Positions 62,709 through 64,000 of a stretch of 64,000 bases of DNA are shown here, piece by piece. A program made the position numbers and the translations under genes. How positions within the stretch are numbered: position 1 is the first letter of the stretch; every line of letters starts with the position of its first letter. The notes below the pieces were generated by a model that was not told the DNA's origin, searched no databases, and saw nothing but the letters and a program-made list of their open reading frames with translations. The DNA lies in the NCBI RefSeq assembly GCF_019969685.1, contig NZ_JAHXYZ010000005.1, forward strand, positions 62,001 through 126,000, given 5' to 3'. This DNA comes from Microbacterium sp. EST19A. Lineage in GTDB: Bacteria > Actinomycetota > Actinomycetes > Actinomycetales > Microbacteriaceae.

Positions 62709-64000
62709 ATGCCCATTCTTCCGAGCATCTCAGGACCCCGTGATCTGGACGCGCTGTCCACCGAACAGCTGGTGGAACTCGCCGCGGAGGTCCGCGAGTT
62801 CCTCGTCGAGAACGTGTCCCGCACCGGCGGCCATCTCGGCCCCAACCTCGGCGTCGTCGAGCTGACGATCGCCCTGCACCGTGTCTTCTCGTCACCGGAC
62901 GACCCGTTCATCTTCGACACCGGTCACCAGTCCTACGTGCACAAGCTGCTCACGGGCCGACAGGACTTCTCCCACCTCCGTCTGCGCGGCGGCCTCGCCG
63001 GATACCCGCAGCGCAGCGAGAGCGCACACGACGTCGTCGAGTCGTCGCACGCGTCGAGCTCGCTCAGTTGGGCGGACGGTGTGTCGCGCGCGCTGACTGC
63101 GACCGGACGGGCCGACCGGCACGTCGTCGCCGTGGTCGGCGACGGCTCGCTGACCGGCGGCATGACCTGGGAAGCGCTGAACAACATCTCCGACGACAAC
63201 GACCGCAACCTGGTCATCGTCGTGAACGACAACGGCCGCTCCTACGCTCCCACGATCGGCGGCATGTCGCGGTATCTGAACCGCGTGCGGACGGCGGCCG
63301 CGTACAAGGAGCTGCACCACAAGTCGGATCGCCTGTTCCGCACCTTCGGGCCGGTCGGACGTGCTGTCTTCCGCGGAGTCCGCGGTGGCACGCACGGTTT
63401 CCTCTCGCGCTTCACCAACAACGAGGCGCTGTATTCCAATCTCGACATCAAGTACCTCGGCCCGGTCGACGGACACGACCTGTCCGCCCTCCTCGAGACC
63501 CTCGAGCTCGCGAAGTCCTACGGTGCTCCGGTCATCGTGCACGCGATCACCGAGAAGGGGCGCGGCTATCAGCCCGCCCGCGACGACGAAGCCGACCAGT
63601 TCCATGCCGTCGGGCGCATAGATCCCGTGACCGGCGAAGAGCTGTCCTCCGGCGGTCGCGGCTGGACCGACGTGTTCTCCGATTCGCTCGTCGCGGTCGG
63701 CGAACGCCGGAGCGACGTGATCGCGATGACGGCGGCGATGCTGCGTCCCACCGGTCTCGCACCCTTCGCCGAGCGCTTCCCGGACCGCGTGTACGACGTG
63801 GGCATCGCCGAGCAGCACGCGGTCGCCTCCGCTGCGGGTCTGGCCTTCGGCGGGCTGCACCCCGTCGTCGCGCTCTACGCCACGTTCATGGGCCGCGCCT
63901 TCGACCAGGTCCTGATGGACGTCGCCCTGCACCGCGCGGGCGTCACCTTCGTGCTCGACCGTGCCGGAGTGACCGGCCCCGACGGTCCGAGCCATCACGG
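62709..64000 (+). CDS. dxs: 1-deoxy-D-xylulose-5-phosphate synthase (3' end outside window)
   Basis: Dxs makes the first intermediate of the MEP isoprenoid pathway from pyruvate and glyceraldehyde 3-phosphate, using thiamine diphosphate. The visible 430 residues have NVSRTGGHLGPNLGVVELTI, TGHQSYVHKLLTGR, the thiamine motif GDGSLTGGMTWEALNN, KYLGPVDGHDL and DVGIAEQHAVASAAGLA. ATG at 62709 has GAGGAGG just upstream; TAGGAT at 62646-62651 is a likely -10. The frame is open to the last base. Confidence 0.96.
   Translation, partial: MPILPSISGPRDLDALSTEQLVELAAEVREFLVENVSRTGGHLGPNLGVVELTIALHRVFSSPDDPFIFDTGHQSYVHKLLTGRQDFSHLRLRGGLAGYPQRSESAHDVVESSHASSSLSWADGVSRALTATGRADRHVVAVVGDGSLTGGMTWEALNNISDDNDRNLVIVVNDNGRSYAPTIGGMSRYLNRVRTAAAYKELHHKSDRLFRTFGPVGRAVFRGVRGGTHGFLSRFTNNEALYSNLDIKYLGPVDGHDLSALLETLELAKSYGAPVIVHAITEKGRGYQPARDDEADQFHAVGRIDPVTGEELSSGGRGWTDVFSDSLVAVGERRSDVIAMTAAMLRPTGLAPFAERFPDRVYDVGIAEQHAVASAAGLAFGGLHPVVALYATFMGRAFDQVLMDVALHRAGVTFVLDRAGVTGPDGPSHH

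Overview
The window is GC-rich Gram-positive actinobacterial chromosome. It is most likely from Microbacteriaceae, probably Microbacterium. The evidence is the actinobacteria-specific set (SepH, polyphosphate glucokinase, GlnA1/GlnA2/GlnE, DUF3093, DUF3159, DUF3710, DUF4191, DUF4193), dense gene packing with ATGA overlaps, and a flagellar locus carrying CsrA and FliW. No rRNA, tRNA, CRISPR array or insertion sequence was recognised. The first gene (fliP) and the last (dxs) are cut by the window edges.

Layout. 1-8322 is flagellar: export-gate genes fliP-fliQ-fliR-flhB-flhA, then csrA, then flgN-flgK-flgL-fliW. 8539-10858 holds an HU-like protein, a FliA/WhiG-type sigma factor and a convergent AAA ATPase whose end overlaps the sigma gene. 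11167-17056 is mixed metabolism: a short-chain dehydrogenase divergent from an XRE/MmyB regulator, an aldo/keto reductase, a YchJ-like protein, a zinc-ribbon coiled-coil protein and a pol I-like polymerase. 17093-28763 has RNase P RNA, polyphosphate glucokinase, a nitrogen block (glnA2, glnE, glnA1 with a four-element GlnR-type box) and two AI-2E-family membrane proteins. 28786-33301 has an RDD protein, a divergent RimB-like/RimK pair with a TrkA-C-type domain on RimK, DUF4191 and an unknown membrane protein. 33310-41221 has sucB-lpd-pepA, a PAC2 protein and the primary sigma factor coupled to a CofE-like ligase.

41328-44167 is the most unusual place. An ATP-grasp gene is divergent from two overlapping alanine-racemase-like genes. 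One keeps the PLP-lysine barrel but has lost the catalytic tyrosine. The other keeps the tyrosine domain but has a truncated barrel with the lysine replaced. Because alanine racemase active sites are built across the dimer interface, these look like two obligate halves of a heterodimer.

44628-54483 has topoisomerase IV parE and parC facing each other. Between them are a glycosyltransferase and a four-gene operon (NAD-dependent reductase, metallo-beta-lactamase-fold hydrolase, PaaK/F390-synthetase-like ligase, KAS III-like condensing enzyme) that resembles ole/beta-lactone logic. 54528-64000 is conserved housekeeping: a phosphodiesterase-like protein, SepH, DUF4193, DUF3093, dut-DUF3710-DUF3159, acnA behind a perfect palindrome, and dxs.

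A recurring regulatory feature is a TAnnnT -10 hexamer exactly 6-7 bases before the start codon of at least ten genes. This points to frequent leaderless transcription and helps fix those starts.
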